A stretch of 64,000 nucleotides of DNA, from NCBI GenBank assembly GCA_965216885.1, contig OZ244209.1:5642001-5706000 (forward strand), read 5' to 3'. The translations under genes and the position numbers were made by a program. Of this stretch, positions 35,303 to 43,596 are shown piece after piece. Source of the stretch: CAYNJG01 sp965216885. Lineage in GTDB: Bacteria > Planctomycetota > Planctomycetia > Pirellulales > Pirellulaceae. The notes beneath the pieces were generated by a model. It was given only the letters and a program-made list of their open reading frames with translations, did not search any database and had not been told where the DNA came from. Each line of letters opens with the position of its first letter. The stretch's first letter is position 1.

Positions 35303-36180
35303 CCGACATTCCACGCAAGCCGAGCTCGCTTCACGCGATACATGTCCCGGTCCGCGGACGCGACGATTTCTTCGACAGCCGCAAACTCCTGACACGCCAT
35401 GGCACAGCCGATGCTGGATGAGACATCAAGGATGTCCTCATTGATGGCGACTTCAACACGCACCTCGCGTGCAATCCGTTCGGCCATCATGCGCAGCTCG
35501 AGCGGCGTCTTGATTCGATCAACCAACACGACGAATTCATCGCCACCATATCGTGTCACAACATCACCAGGACGAATGCTCGCCTTCAGTTTGGAGGCGT
35601 ACTCAACCAGCACCTGGTCTCCCGCAACGTGCCCACACCGATCATTGACCTGCTTGTAGTTATTGAGGTCGATAAACAAGATGCCCCAGTCGTAATCTTC
35701 TCGCTGCATGGCCTGCTGCAACTTCCGCTCCAGCAAACGACGATTCGGGACACCAGTCAGAGCGTCCGTTTCCGCCATCGCCAGAGAAGACGCCCGAACC
35801 TTCGCGCGACATTCGACCGCCACAACCGTATCTCCCACCAACTGCAGTGCCAACTGAGTCATACCCACGCCATCGCCGGCGGACAGATAGAGTGTCCCAC
35901 CCGACACCTCGTCGTCGCAGAACGCGGCCAAGACGTTGCGGTACTCGGCCTGATGACGCTCTGGAACGTAACCTTCCAGGCTGAGCCCGATGATGTCTTC
36001 GGCCGAAACAGCCAGAATTTCGAGCGCCGCCTGGTTGGCGAGGATGACACTGAAATCGTGCACCGCCAGCACAAACATGGGAGATGGCGAAAGCTCAACG
36101 GCGACGGCCAGCTGCTCCGCGAGCTGCCCAAATGCGAGTTCTTCTGACGACGAATGGACGATTTCTACTTGCCGATCCAC
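35290..36180 (-). CDS. PAS-GGDEF diguanylate cyclase
   Basis: 296 residues from a GTG at 36180 (TGAGGAAG lies about nine bases before; a TTG one codon earlier is also possible). A PAS-like sensor covers about 25-125 (SPSPMFVLAVHDFSVILANQ). The GGDEF domain from about 130 has DALTGVPNRRLLE, FIDLNNYKQVND, and an intact RYGGDEF active site. Five residues before it is RPGD, a perfect RxxD inhibitory site for product feedback. It should make cyclic di-GMP from two GTP. No membrane helix is present, so the sensor is cytoplasmic. Its ligand is unknown. Confidence 0.92.
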   Translation of the reverse strand: MDRQVEIVHSSSEELAFGQLAEQLAVAVELSPSPMFVLAVHDFSVILANQAALEILAVSAEDIIGLSLEGYVPERHQAEYRNVLAAFCDDEVSGGTLYLSAGDGVGMTQLALQLVGDTVVAVECRAKVRASSLAMAETDALTGVPNRRLLERKLQQAMQREDYDWGILFIDLNNYKQVNDRCGHVAGDQVLVEYASKLKASIRPGDVVTRYGGDEFVVLVDRIKTPLELRMMAERIAREVRVEVAINEDILDVSSSIGCAMACQEFAAVEEIVASADRDMYRVKRARLAWNVGQTS

Positions 36181-36585
36181 CAAGTTACTTCCTCAGGTCA
36201 AAAACGCCCCAACGACTTTCGTAAGGTGCGAGGATAATCCAACCCCCACAAGAGTCTTGCGGAATAACGTCAATCGTTCCACTATTTGGCCATAATGCTT
36301 GCGATGCATTCGCCGCTGCCTTCGAAGCGACGCGTTTCGTTAAAAAGTCCTTACGTTCGCGCCGAAGCTACCCGAACCGCAGCCGGATGTGCGTGTCTGG
36401 ATGTGAAACCGCAAAAAACTGAGCGGATCCAACGGGTCCAGGCACGAATTGGCTCAACCCATTCATGCTTGACCACCGAATTTGATTAGCAAGGCGAGCA
36501 GTTTGCCTTTCCACGGTGGAACACCTAAAAAGCTGTACGCCACGAGAAACGCCCACGTGGCCTTCGCTTGCAATACGAGCCCGTC
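36181..36585. other. Intergenic region between divergent genes
   Basis: The 405 bases between the GGDEF gene (minus) and the serine acetyltransferase (plus) contain both promoters. A 67-codon plus frame at 36286-36489 has no ribosome site or recognisable content and I do not count it. I see no terminator, RNA or repeat here. Confidence 0.45.
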
Positions 36586-37557
36586 ATGGCAACCGACTTT
36601 CGTCGAAAAGAAGAGCTTCCGCAGCTAACCGAAGAAATCGTGCGGACGTACCAGGAGATTGGTACGATCAATCACCTCGGCCATTGCCCGCTACCGAGCT
36701 ATGACGTCGTCGTGTCGGTGATCGAGGATCTCAAGGAAGTCATTTACCCTGGATTTCGTCGTCGACAGGGATTGCATCAGGGCAACATTGTCTATCACGT
36801 TGGCCATCTGATCGACAATCTCCACGACAACCTGACGACACAGATCGCTCGTGCACTGCAGCATGAGGCTCGCGTCGAAAACAGTCTCGATTGCGAAGAT
36901 GCGGAGACGATCGACTTTGAAGCCATGGGGCAGGCCGTCGCCATCGACTTCCTGAAACGCCTGCCCACGATACGCCGAGTTCTGTCGACGGACGTCCAGG
37001 CGGCATTTGAAGGCGACCCTGCCTGCAAGAACGTTGACGAGGTCATCTTCTGCTACCCGGGACTGGAAGCCATCACCGTCTTTCGACTCGCGCACGAACT
37101 GTACAAGCTCGAAGTGCCCTTCATTCCCCGAATGATGACGGAATGGGCGCACCAGCAAACGGGAATCGACATTCACCCCGGTGCCAAAATTGGAAACTAC
37201 TTCTTCATCGATCACGGCACGGGCGTGGTAGTCGGTGAAACCTGCGAGATTGGCGAGCACGTCAAACTCTATCAGGGCGTGACTCTGGGCGCGTTGAGCT
37301 TCGCGACCGATGGCAATGGCGAATTGATTCGCAACATGAAACGCCACCCAACCATCGGCGACCGTGTTGTCATCTACGCCAGTGCTACCGTGCTTGGTGG
37401 CAAGACGGTCATTGGCGACCATTCCGTGATCGGTTCAAGTGTCTGGCTGACGCACAGCGTGAAACCGCACACGACGGTGATCCTGGAAAAACCGAAACTA
37501 CGAATGCGGGCGGAAAAAGACGACGCACTCGACGATTCGTTCAACTACCAGATCTGA
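36586..37557 (+). CDS. Serine O-acetyltransferase (CysE/SrpH type)
   Basis: 323 residues from the ATG at 36586; a TTG 18 bases earlier is less likely. The N-terminal helical part reaches about residue 185. The C-terminal left-handed beta helix shows hexapeptide turns (GIDIHPGAKIGNYFFIDHG, TGVVVGETCEIGEHV, GDRVVIYASATVLGG) and the catalytic FIDHGTGVVVGE with its histidine. It makes O-acetylserine from serine and acetyl-CoA for cysteine synthesis. At 323 residues it is longer than E. coli CysE (273) and closer to the SrpH/EpsC group. No cysteine synthase is adjacent. Confidence 0.92.
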   Translation: MATDFRRKEELPQLTEEIVRTYQEIGTINHLGHCPLPSYDVVVSVIEDLKEVIYPGFRRRQGLHQGNIVYHVGHLIDNLHDNLTTQIARALQHEARVENSLDCEDAETIDFEAMGQAVAIDFLKRLPTIRRVLSTDVQAAFEGDPACKNVDEVIFCYPGLEAITVFRLAHELYKLEVPFIPRMMTEWAHQQTGIDIHPGAKIGNYFFIDHGTGVVVGETCEIGEHVKLYQGVTLGALSFATDGNGELIRNMKRHPTIGDRVVIYASATVLGGKTVIGDHSVIGSSVWLTHSVKPHTTVILEKPKLRMRAEKDDALDDSFNYQI

Positions 37558-37558
37558 T

Positions 37559-37576
37559 CGCGAGGACTTACTCGCG
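37559..37576. terminator. Short hairpin between convergent genes
   Basis: CGCGAG (37559-37564) and CTCGCG (37571-37576) form a 6-bp stem two bases after the acetyltransferase stop, followed by GGTTTCT on the plus strand. It is a weak candidate terminator for the plus gene, with only three consecutive T. Confidence 0.4.
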
Positions 37577-37579
37577 GGT

Positions 37580-37611
37580 TTCTATCTGCGTTCTTTTCTA
37601 TCTGCGTTCTT
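37580..37611. repeat. 16-bp perfect tandem duplication over a stop codon
   Basis: TTCTATCTGCGTTCTT is repeated head to tail (37580-37595 and 37596-37611). The right-hand copy contains the last codons and the TAG stop of the minus-strand YfhO-like gene. The left-hand copy lies just past that stop. Confidence 0.95.
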
Positions 37612-40147
37612 TCCAACCGCGAAAAGCGATCACGCCCACCAGCAGCAGCCACGAGATACTGCTGGTCAAGATCCCGATTCGCACGCTGGATGGCGCGTAA
37701 CGGAAGCTTACCTTGCAGTCACCCGATTGCAGCATCACGCCACGCATCACGCCGTTGACCTGCAAGACAGGTACCGCCGCCCCGGTCCCATCCGGGTAGC
37801 TTACGGTTGCCATCCAACCTCGGCAGAACTGATCTCGCAACACAAGGCAACAGGGCCCCGATGCCCTGACCTCAACTTCAACGGTGGTCAGTTCATCTTG
37901 CGTGATTTCACATTCGAGTGGCGTTTCTGACGGGACCACGGTCGGAGGTGTGGGTAACGGGTCCGAGCTCTCGACCACGGCAAAGTCGGTGAAATCCCGA
38001 ATTGAACCATCGCCCAACCACACGTTGCTCATATGTTCCCGCAACTCCGATCCATTCTTTGTGTTCACGACCGGCGAAATCTGTCGCCACTCACGAACAA
38101 TCCATGCTCGTGGAAATGCGTTCGCACTACCGATCAGCGACACGGCCGTTTCGACATCATCCGCAAACTCACGGGACGTCGCGGACTCGCTCGCCCCCGA
38201 CGGGACGATGCGCCATTCAGCCCCCAACACATCCAACAGTCGCTGCGGCGGAAGCTCGCCTTCATCCGTCGTCGCGGACCAGAGCGCTTCGTAGGCGGCA
38301 CTCGACATCGAAACGGACGACCGCAGCGCCCTCGTCCCGATCGCCAGGTGATGCTTCGGCATCAACGTTGCCGTGTCGCACTTCTGCAATTCCCGCAGCC
38401 TGTCCATGGACGATTGCCGGGCCCACTCCGGCGCGTAGGCGACGATGGGTTCGCATCGATAGATGCAGGAATTGTATAACTCGCTGACGGATCCGAGACT
38501 ATCTTCGCGCGGAACCGTTTGGACCAGGTGTTGCTGGGCGACGATCAATTCGATCACCAGAACCAGCAGCAACGCGCGTCGATCGAAACGCCAGGCAACC
38601 ACGGACAACCCTACGACAAGCGAAGCGTGAAATAGTGAAGTGATTAGCCCCGACCCGGCCGCCACGGTGTCGAAAGGACCGAACAAAGGATTCGGCGGTA
38701 CTTCGGCCCGCACCATGATCACGCACGCCACCACCAGCATCGGCAGCACCAACACTGTGGCAACCACCACCACGCGACGCACCAACCAACGCGTCATTGC
38801 CTCGCGAGCGTTCATGACAACGCAACGCCAACTAGTGCCCGCCATGAGACTGATGGCCATTGATCCGATCGTCCACCACTTGGCCGGGTATCGCAGCGTC
38901 GCGTAACCGGGCACTCCGATATTCAGCAGCCAATACAGCCCGCCCACGGCATTGGCGACGGGCGAGGGTACGTAAGCTTTCCCCATCCACAGGAATCGAA
39001 CCTCGTTCCAGAGCCAACCAATACCGTACTCCCCCAACGCCGCCAGTGCCGAAATGATCAACATCCACGACAGCCAGCGGCGATTTCGGCTGCCTCGAAA
39101 AAAACGGAGCCCGCCAATCGCCAAAGCCACCGTCAGCAAACCCATGTACATCGACGGAGCCCACGTCCGGCCTTCCGCGGGAATGCCCTTGATCCAACGC
39201 TGGTGAACAGGAAACCAACGCCCCGAAAAGTCCGGACAAAACAGTTCCGCCCAGCGCCACGGTCCAACACTAAAGTCGCCCGTGCGTGTTCCGTGCCCGG
39301 CAGGATCGTCTGACTGCCTCCAAAGTCCAGCGGCGGATACCGCACTCCCCGCCGCCATCGAATCGCTGGCCCATTCCCAGACCGAGCGCGCGGAATCTCG
39401 CGACGCTCGGTCACTGACCGCGGCCCATTCCGCCGTCGGTAGCACTTGCGCAGCCGACAACAGCAATGCCAGGGTGCCAGCCACCACGAGACTTGCCATT
39501 CCTGCGAAACGGGTTCGTTCCGACACAAAGGCAACACGAAGCAAACCAAGCAACGCACTGTGCATGGCAATCTGAGGATCACCGCCGAGAATCATCATGC
39601 TCCAGACAATCGCCAGCAACAGCATGTATTGGCGTGGTCGACGGTCATCGCGGGCACGCGTTCGCAGGATGCCTTCGATGCACAGCAATGACCAGGGTAA
39701 CCACGCGGCTCCCACGCAATAGATCGGATTGCAGTACTGAAACAGTACGTGCCCACTCAGCTCATAGGAGATCCCACACAACATCGCGCCAAAGGTTCCG
39801 GCACGAAAGTACCGCGCGCAGTAGTAGGCGCCGGCACCTGCCAGCCAAAGATGGGCGACGATGTAGATGGCATAGACGAGCGAGTACTCCAGCGGGAGCA
39901 GGAACAAGAGCTTCCCGGGATAGAGAACGGCGGCAGTGGGATCCGCCAACAGGGGCTGACCAATTCCATCCAGCGGATTCCAAAGCGGGAGCCCTTCCTG
40001 CCAGGCTTCCTGCACAAATCGGTAGTAGGGAAAGTAGTAGTGGGCTGCATCGCGAAAAGCGAAATGCTGCAGGCCGAATAGTGCGTGGCGAAACAACCAC
40101 ACAAGGGGAAGCAGCAGGAGAAACGGAGGCAGCCAGCGACGGTGCAC
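37598..40147 (-). CDS. YfhO-like polytopic membrane protein
   Basis: 849 residues from a GTG at 40147, with no clear ribosome site. An N-terminal helix (LPPFLLLLPLVWLF) precedes the conserved FRDAAHYYFPYYRFVQEAW and LPLWNPLDGIGQPLLAD segments, typical of YfhO and related GT-C type proteins in which Asp residues of the first outside loop are catalytic. About a dozen membrane helices reach to residue 545, then an extracytoplasmic part at 560-815, and a last helix at 820-843. In Firmicutes, YfhO attaches sugars to lipoteichoic acid; the acceptor here is unknown. The second tandem 16-bp copy lies just past its stop codon. Confidence 0.8.
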   Translation of the reverse strand: MHRRWLPPFLLLLPLVWLFRHALFGLQHFAFRDAAHYYFPYYRFVQEAWQEGLPLWNPLDGIGQPLLADPTAAVLYPGKLLFLLPLEYSLVYAIYIVAHLWLAGAGAYYCARYFRAGTFGAMLCGISYELSGHVLFQYCNPIYCVGAAWLPWSLLCIEGILRTRARDDRRPRQYMLLLAIVWSMMILGGDPQIAMHSALLGLLRVAFVSERTRFAGMASLVVAGTLALLLSAAQVLPTAEWAAVSDRASRDSARSVWEWASDSMAAGSAVSAAGLWRQSDDPAGHGTRTGDFSVGPWRWAELFCPDFSGRWFPVHQRWIKGIPAEGRTWAPSMYMGLLTVALAIGGLRFFRGSRNRRWLSWMLIISALAALGEYGIGWLWNEVRFLWMGKAYVPSPVANAVGGLYWLLNIGVPGYATLRYPAKWWTIGSMAISLMAGTSWRCVVMNAREAMTRWLVRRVVVVATVLVLPMLVVACVIMVRAEVPPNPLFGPFDTVAAGSGLITSLFHASLVVGLSVVAWRFDRRALLLVLVIELIVAQQHLVQTVPREDSLGSVSELYNSCIYRCEPIVAYAPEWARQSSMDRLRELQKCDTATLMPKHHLAIGTRALRSSVSMSSAAYEALWSATTDEGELPPQRLLDVLGAEWRIVPSGASESATSREFADDVETAVSLIGSANAFPRAWIVREWRQISPVVNTKNGSELREHMSNVWLGDGSIRDFTDFAVVESSDPLPTPPTVVPSETPLECEITQDELTTVEVEVRASGPCCLVLRDQFCRGWMATVSYPDGTGAAVPVLQVNGVMRGVMLQSGDCKVSFRYAPSSVRIGILTSSISWLLLVGVIAFRGWKERR

Positions 40148-40328
40148 GGGATTGGGCCGTAGACGAGACGGAATGAGCCTGAACGCAGAAAATCGCGGCT
40201 TCGTTATAGACCATCCAATGGCCTGATAATACGACGGAGGCTCGTTCGTGGAGGTCGGGCGACTTGCGAGGCCCGCTATACCGGCAGGACAATCGGCTCG
40301 GAGTGTCCGGTCGGACCTTCAGGCAGGA
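40148..40328. other. Short gap between two minus-strand genes
   Basis: These 181 bases lie between the FHA gene and the YfhO-like gene, both on the minus strand. I see no terminator, strong promoter or open frame worth naming. Confidence 0.4.
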
Positions 40329-40634
40329 CTACGCTGCCCGCACGACGAATTCGTAGGGGCCCGTGCGAATTCGGTCACCGTCCTCAAGGCCGCCGTTCAA
40401 CCGATCATTGCCATTCACGGTTATTTGAGGTTCGTCGGCGACCCGTCCAATGGTCGTTTTCCCGTTTCGGTTCAGCAGGAAAAAGTGAATTGGGCCAAAC
40501 TGCGGGTCACCCAATACCATGTCGCAATCGGGATTCGCGCCAACCAAAAAAACGGGCCTTGAGACTTTGCGAAGGCTGTTGTTCGCTCGACCGCGACGGA
40601 TTTCAAGATTCATCAAATTCTCCATTGTCGGCAT
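40329..40634 (-). CDS. Small FHA-domain protein
   Basis: 101 residues from the ATG at 40634, chosen because GAGGA lies ten bases before it and the domain starts at once. A longer frame runs back to 40889, with another ATG at 40715. The protein is almost entirely one forkhead-associated domain: RRGRANNSLRK, FLVGANPDCDMVLGDPQFGPIHFFLL, and the closing LEDGDRIRTGPYEFVV. FHA domains bind phosphothreonine peptides. The usual serine before the conserved histidine appears replaced here (FGPIH), so phosphopeptide binding is uncertain. No kinase gene is nearby. Confidence 0.72.
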   Translation of the reverse strand: MPTMENLMNLEIRRGRANNSLRKVSRPVFLVGANPDCDMVLGDPQFGPIHFFLLNRNGKTTIGRVADEPQITVNGNDRLNGGLEDGDRIRTGPYEFVVRAA

Positions 40635-40867
40635 GCAACCAACGTCCTCGCTATCGGCCAACGGGGAAGCCGCCGATGCGACATAACGTGAAGGTCTCGC
40701 GAATTTGGCCGTCATGGTATCGATCGTTCGATTTACGGAGAGTCTGCTGCATGACAAGTGTGACTTTTTCGAAAATGTGCCCAATTTCCGCAGGACTGAT
40801 TCCAACGGTTTCTTGTGAAGAAATGCCGGCAGACCTATACTGATCGGACTCTGGTCGCCTACTGGTT

Positions 40868-41395
40868 GTGGGCAAATCTGACCATGCACGAAGCACCGTT
40901 CCGATTCAGTTCAACGTGAAACGTACGATCATTCTCGTCGTCATTCTGGCAATCGCATGGCTGTTGTGGTCAGGGCATTTCCTCAGCCAACCATTCCTCC
41001 TGTTACTGGGAGCGCTTTCGATTGGCTTTGTGGTGTGGCTGGCAGAACGGATGCACATCAAGGACGCCGAAGGGGCTCCAATCGGGATGGGCCTGCGTCC
41101 CGTCGGATACCTGTTCTGGCTGATCAAGGAAGTCATCAAGTCCAACATCGAAGTGACCCGTGTGATCCTTGATCCCAAACTGCCAATCCACCCGCGAATG
41201 ATTCGAGTTCGGGCCGGGCAGAAGACGGAGCTTGGACGTGTGATTCTGGCCAATTCGATCACGCTCACGCCAGGCACAGTTTCCGTGGACATGCAAGGCG
41301 ATCGAATCTGGGTGCATGCCCTCTCATTCGAAGGAGCCGAAGACGATCTGTCCGGCGACATGGATCGACGCATCAGCAGCCTGGAGATTCGATGA
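40868..41395 (+). CDS. mrpE: Mrp antiporter subunit E
   Basis: Up to 175 residues from a GTG at 40868; a GTG at 40916 beginning VKRTIILVV is equally possible and fits subunit E better. Two N-terminal helices (ILVVILAIAWLLWSGHFL and LLLGALSIGFVVWLA) and the conserved GYLFWLIKEVIKSNIEV and ILANSITLTPGTVSVD identify MrpE/MnhE. It is the first gene of a ten-gene operon for a multisubunit cation/proton antiporter in the inner membrane. The stop overlaps the next gene (ATGA). Confidence 0.9.
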   Translation: MGKSDHARSTVPIQFNVKRTIILVVILAIAWLLWSGHFLSQPFLLLLGALSIGFVVWLAERMHIKDAEGAPIGMGLRPVGYLFWLIKEVIKSNIEVTRVILDPKLPIHPRMIRVRAGQKTELGRVILANSITLTPGTVSVDMQGDRIWVHALSFEGAEDDLSGDMDRRISSLEIR

Positions 41396-41691
41396 TTGCC
41401 GTCTACGTTATCGTGACCCTTTCCTTGCTCTTCTCAGTCGGCCTCGCGTTGTATCGGGCGGAAGTCGGGCCATCATGGTTTGATCGCATTCTCGCTCTGA
41501 ATTCTATCGGCACGAAAACCGTGCTGCTCATTTCAGTCATCCTCTTTGTGGCAGACCGCCCCGACTTTCTGGACCTGGCTCTGCTCTACAGCCTGATGAG
41601 CTTTATTGGAACAGTTGCCGTGCTGCGGTTTTCCAAATACGGCCACTTCGCCGAGATCGATACCGAAGCCGAGAGCGAGGCGACAACGTGA
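41392..41691 (+). CDS. mrpF: Mrp antiporter subunit F
   Basis: 99 residues with three membrane helices. GPSWFDRILALNSIGTKTV is the MrpF/MnhF signature, and DLALLYSLMSFIGTVAVLRF closes the third helix. The length is normal for the family. It starts in the ATGA overlap with mrpE and ends in a GTGA overlap with mrpG, so the three are translated in series. Confidence 0.93.
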   Translation: MIAVYVIVTLSLLFSVGLALYRAEVGPSWFDRILALNSIGTKTVLLISVILFVADRPDFLDLALLYSLMSFIGTVAVLRFSKYGHFAEIDTEAESEATT

Positions 41692-42017
41692 GTATCCTGT
41701 TTGACATCGTGAGCGCCGTGATGTTGCTGGCCGGTGCATTCTTCGTGACCGTTGGCAGCATAGGCGTCTTCCGGTTACCTGATTTTTACACCCGACTACA
41801 CGGAGCCGGTATCACCGACACGCTGGGAGCTGGCCTGATTCTTGTGGGCCTTACGTTTCAGGCAGGTTTCACTCTGGCGACGATCAAGCTGCTCATGATT
41901 CTCGTCTTCCTCCTGGTCACCAGTCCCACCTCCTGCCATGCATTGGCTCAAGCAGCTCGAGCAAATGGACTGGAGCCTTTTGGCGTCGTGTCGCATCCCA
42001 ATCCTGACCATGACTAA
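41688..42017 (+). CDS. mrpG: Mrp antiporter subunit G
   Basis: 109 residues from a GTG overlapping the mrpF stop. Three membrane helices; GSIGVFRLPDFYTRLHGAG is the characteristic MrpG/MnhG motif, followed by DTLGAGLILVGL. The length is normal. The next gene starts 15 bases after its stop, the only real gap in the operon. Confidence 0.94.
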   Translation: MSILFDIVSAVMLLAGAFFVTVGSIGVFRLPDFYTRLHGAGITDTLGAGLILVGLTFQAGFTLATIKLLMILVFLLVTSPTSCHALAQAARANGLEPFGVVSHPNPDHD

Positions 42018-42032
42018 CGTTAGCGAATCCTC

Positions 42033-42593
42033 GTGACACTCGACCCCGTACAACTGATCGTATTTCCCCTGTTGGCGCTACTCGCAGCAACGGCGGTCAC
42101 GGTTGCACGATCTCGTGATCTGTGGGCCGCTTCCATGCTGACGGGGATTTACAGCTTCCTTGGCGCGTCCTGGATGACGATCATGGACGCGCCGGATGTC
42201 GCTTTTACCGAAGCAGCGGTGGGCGCCGGAATCTCCACCGTACTGATGTTGGGAACATTGGCGTTCACCACCAACCGTAAAGCCAAACGGACCAAGTCCG
42301 GCGTGATGCCGTTCATTGTGGTCACCGTCACCGGCGCCGCGCTCGTCTATGGCACGGTCGACATGCCGCACTACGGCGACCCCCACGCACCCATTCAGCA
42401 ATACCCCGTCCCGAACTTTATCGACAAGACCACCAGCGACGTTCCTCACATCCCCAACGTCATCACCGTCGTCCTGGCAAGTTTCCGAGGGTACGACACA
42501 CTTGGTGAGACTACGGTCATCTTCACGGCTGGAATCGCCGTGATGTTGCTGCTGCGAGGCAAGCGATCCGACAGCGAGGAGCTACTCACATGA
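42033..42593 (+). CDS. Separate MrpA C-terminal module (MbhD plus MbhE-like, DUF4040)
   Basis: 186 residues from a GTG at 42033. The first half is DUF4040/MbhD-like: GIYSFLGASWMTIMDAPDVAFTEAAVGAG with its conserved Asp and Glu. The second half, NVITVVLASFRGYDTLGETTVIF, is the MbhE-like helix-loop unit. In classical Mrp operons these two parts form the C-terminus of the large MrpA; here they stand alone between mrpG and mrpB, as in archaeal Mbh/Mrp modules. The stop overlaps mrpB (ATGA). Confidence 0.88.
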   Translation: MTLDPVQLIVFPLLALLAATAVTVARSRDLWAASMLTGIYSFLGASWMTIMDAPDVAFTEAAVGAGISTVLMLGTLAFTTNRKAKRTKSGVMPFIVVTVTGAALVYGTVDMPHYGDPHAPIQQYPVPNFIDKTTSDVPHIPNVITVVLASFRGYDTLGETTVIFTAGIAVMLLLRGKRSDSEELLT

Positions 42594-43030
42594 GAATGTT
42601 CCCGATCCTGCGTGTCGTCAGCAAGATCCTGCTGCCGTACATCATGCTGTTCGCCCTGTACGTGCAGTTCCACGGTGACTTTGGCCCGGGGGGTGGATTT
42701 CAGGCCGGCGTGATTTTTGCGGCTGGCATTATCCTGTATAGCCTGGTCTTTGGCCTGAGCGCCGCGCGGCGGGTGGCCTCGCCTGTTGTGGTTGAAGTGA
42801 TGATTGCGGTGGGCGTTCTGGTGTATGCGGGAACAGGAGTGCTCACCATTCTGCTGGGCGGAAAATTCCTCGACTACGACGTGCTCGATCACCACATTCT
42901 GCCCGGCATACTTCCGCACGGACAACACCTGGGCATATTCGTTGTGGAAGCCGGAGTTGGCATCACGGTCGCCGCGGTCATGATCGCCATTTTCTACGCC
43001 TTCGCCGGTAGAGAGCGAGCCCGACAATGA
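42590..43030 (+). CDS. mrpB: Mrp antiporter subunit B
   Basis: 146 residues with four membrane helices. HGDFGPGGGFQAGVIFAAG is the strongly conserved MrpB/MnhB loop, and PHGQHLGIFVVEAGVGITV follows near residue 115. The length is normal for the family. It overlaps both neighbours by four bases. Confidence 0.94.
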   Translation: MRMFPILRVVSKILLPYIMLFALYVQFHGDFGPGGGFQAGVIFAAGIILYSLVFGLSAARRVASPVVVEVMIAVGVLVYAGTGVLTILLGGKFLDYDVLDHHILPGILPHGQHLGIFVVEAGVGITVAAVMIAIFYAFAGRERARQ

Positions 43031-43596
43031 ACCAGGTGATTGGTCTCTACAACTACTGGATTGTTATCTTCCTGATGATGACCGGATTCTATATCGTGAT
43101 CGCACGAACGAATCTGATCCAAAAGGTCATCGGACTGAACATCTTTCAGATCTCCGTGTTCCTGCTGTACATCACGATGGGGAAAGTTACTGGCGGTACG
43201 GCTCCCATCCTGCTGGGCCATACCGAACACGCCGTCGTCGAACACGCCACCGTCGAAGACCACGAATCGGCGAGTCCCGTAGATGCGGTGGCCGAGTCTG
43301 GCGGATCGCAAACGCACGACGAACCGGCGGACCATGATCCGAATGACCATGATCCAGACACGCATGAACCGGAACAACATGCCGCGACGGACCATCACGA
43401 CGACCATGGTTCAGAATCCGGTCACTCGGACGAACACGTCTATACCCATCCGCTACCGAGCGTTCTCATGCTGACGGCGATTGTCGTCGGTGTGGCCACG
43501 ACCGCGCTCGCGCTGGCACTAATCATTCGCATTGGAGAGGCGTACGGAACGATCGAAGAAGACGAAATTCTCGAACAGGATCGGGCAGCATCATGA
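43027..43596 (+). CDS. mrpC: Mrp antiporter subunit C (NuoK-like) with a His/Asp-rich insert
   Basis: 189 residues. MrpC/NuoK features are clear: GLYNYWIVIFLMMTGFYIVI, then TNLIQKVIGLNIFQISVFL, and the last helix PSVLMLTAIVVGVATTALAL. Family members have about 110-125 residues. The extra length is a hydrophilic insert at about 65-140, between helices 2 and 3, with roughly twenty histidines and many Asp and Glu (DEPADHDPNDHDPDTHEPEQ). It faces the loop where NuoK-type proteins have only a short turn. The insert may bind metal ions. It overlaps both neighbours by four bases. Confidence 0.92.
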   Translation: MNQVIGLYNYWIVIFLMMTGFYIVIARTNLIQKVIGLNIFQISVFLLYITMGKVTGGTAPILLGHTEHAVVEHATVEDHESASPVDAVAESGGSQTHDEPADHDPNDHDPDTHEPEQHAATDHHDDHGSESGHSDEHVYTHPLPSVLMLTAIVVGVATTALALALIIRIGEAYGTIEEDEILEQDRAAS

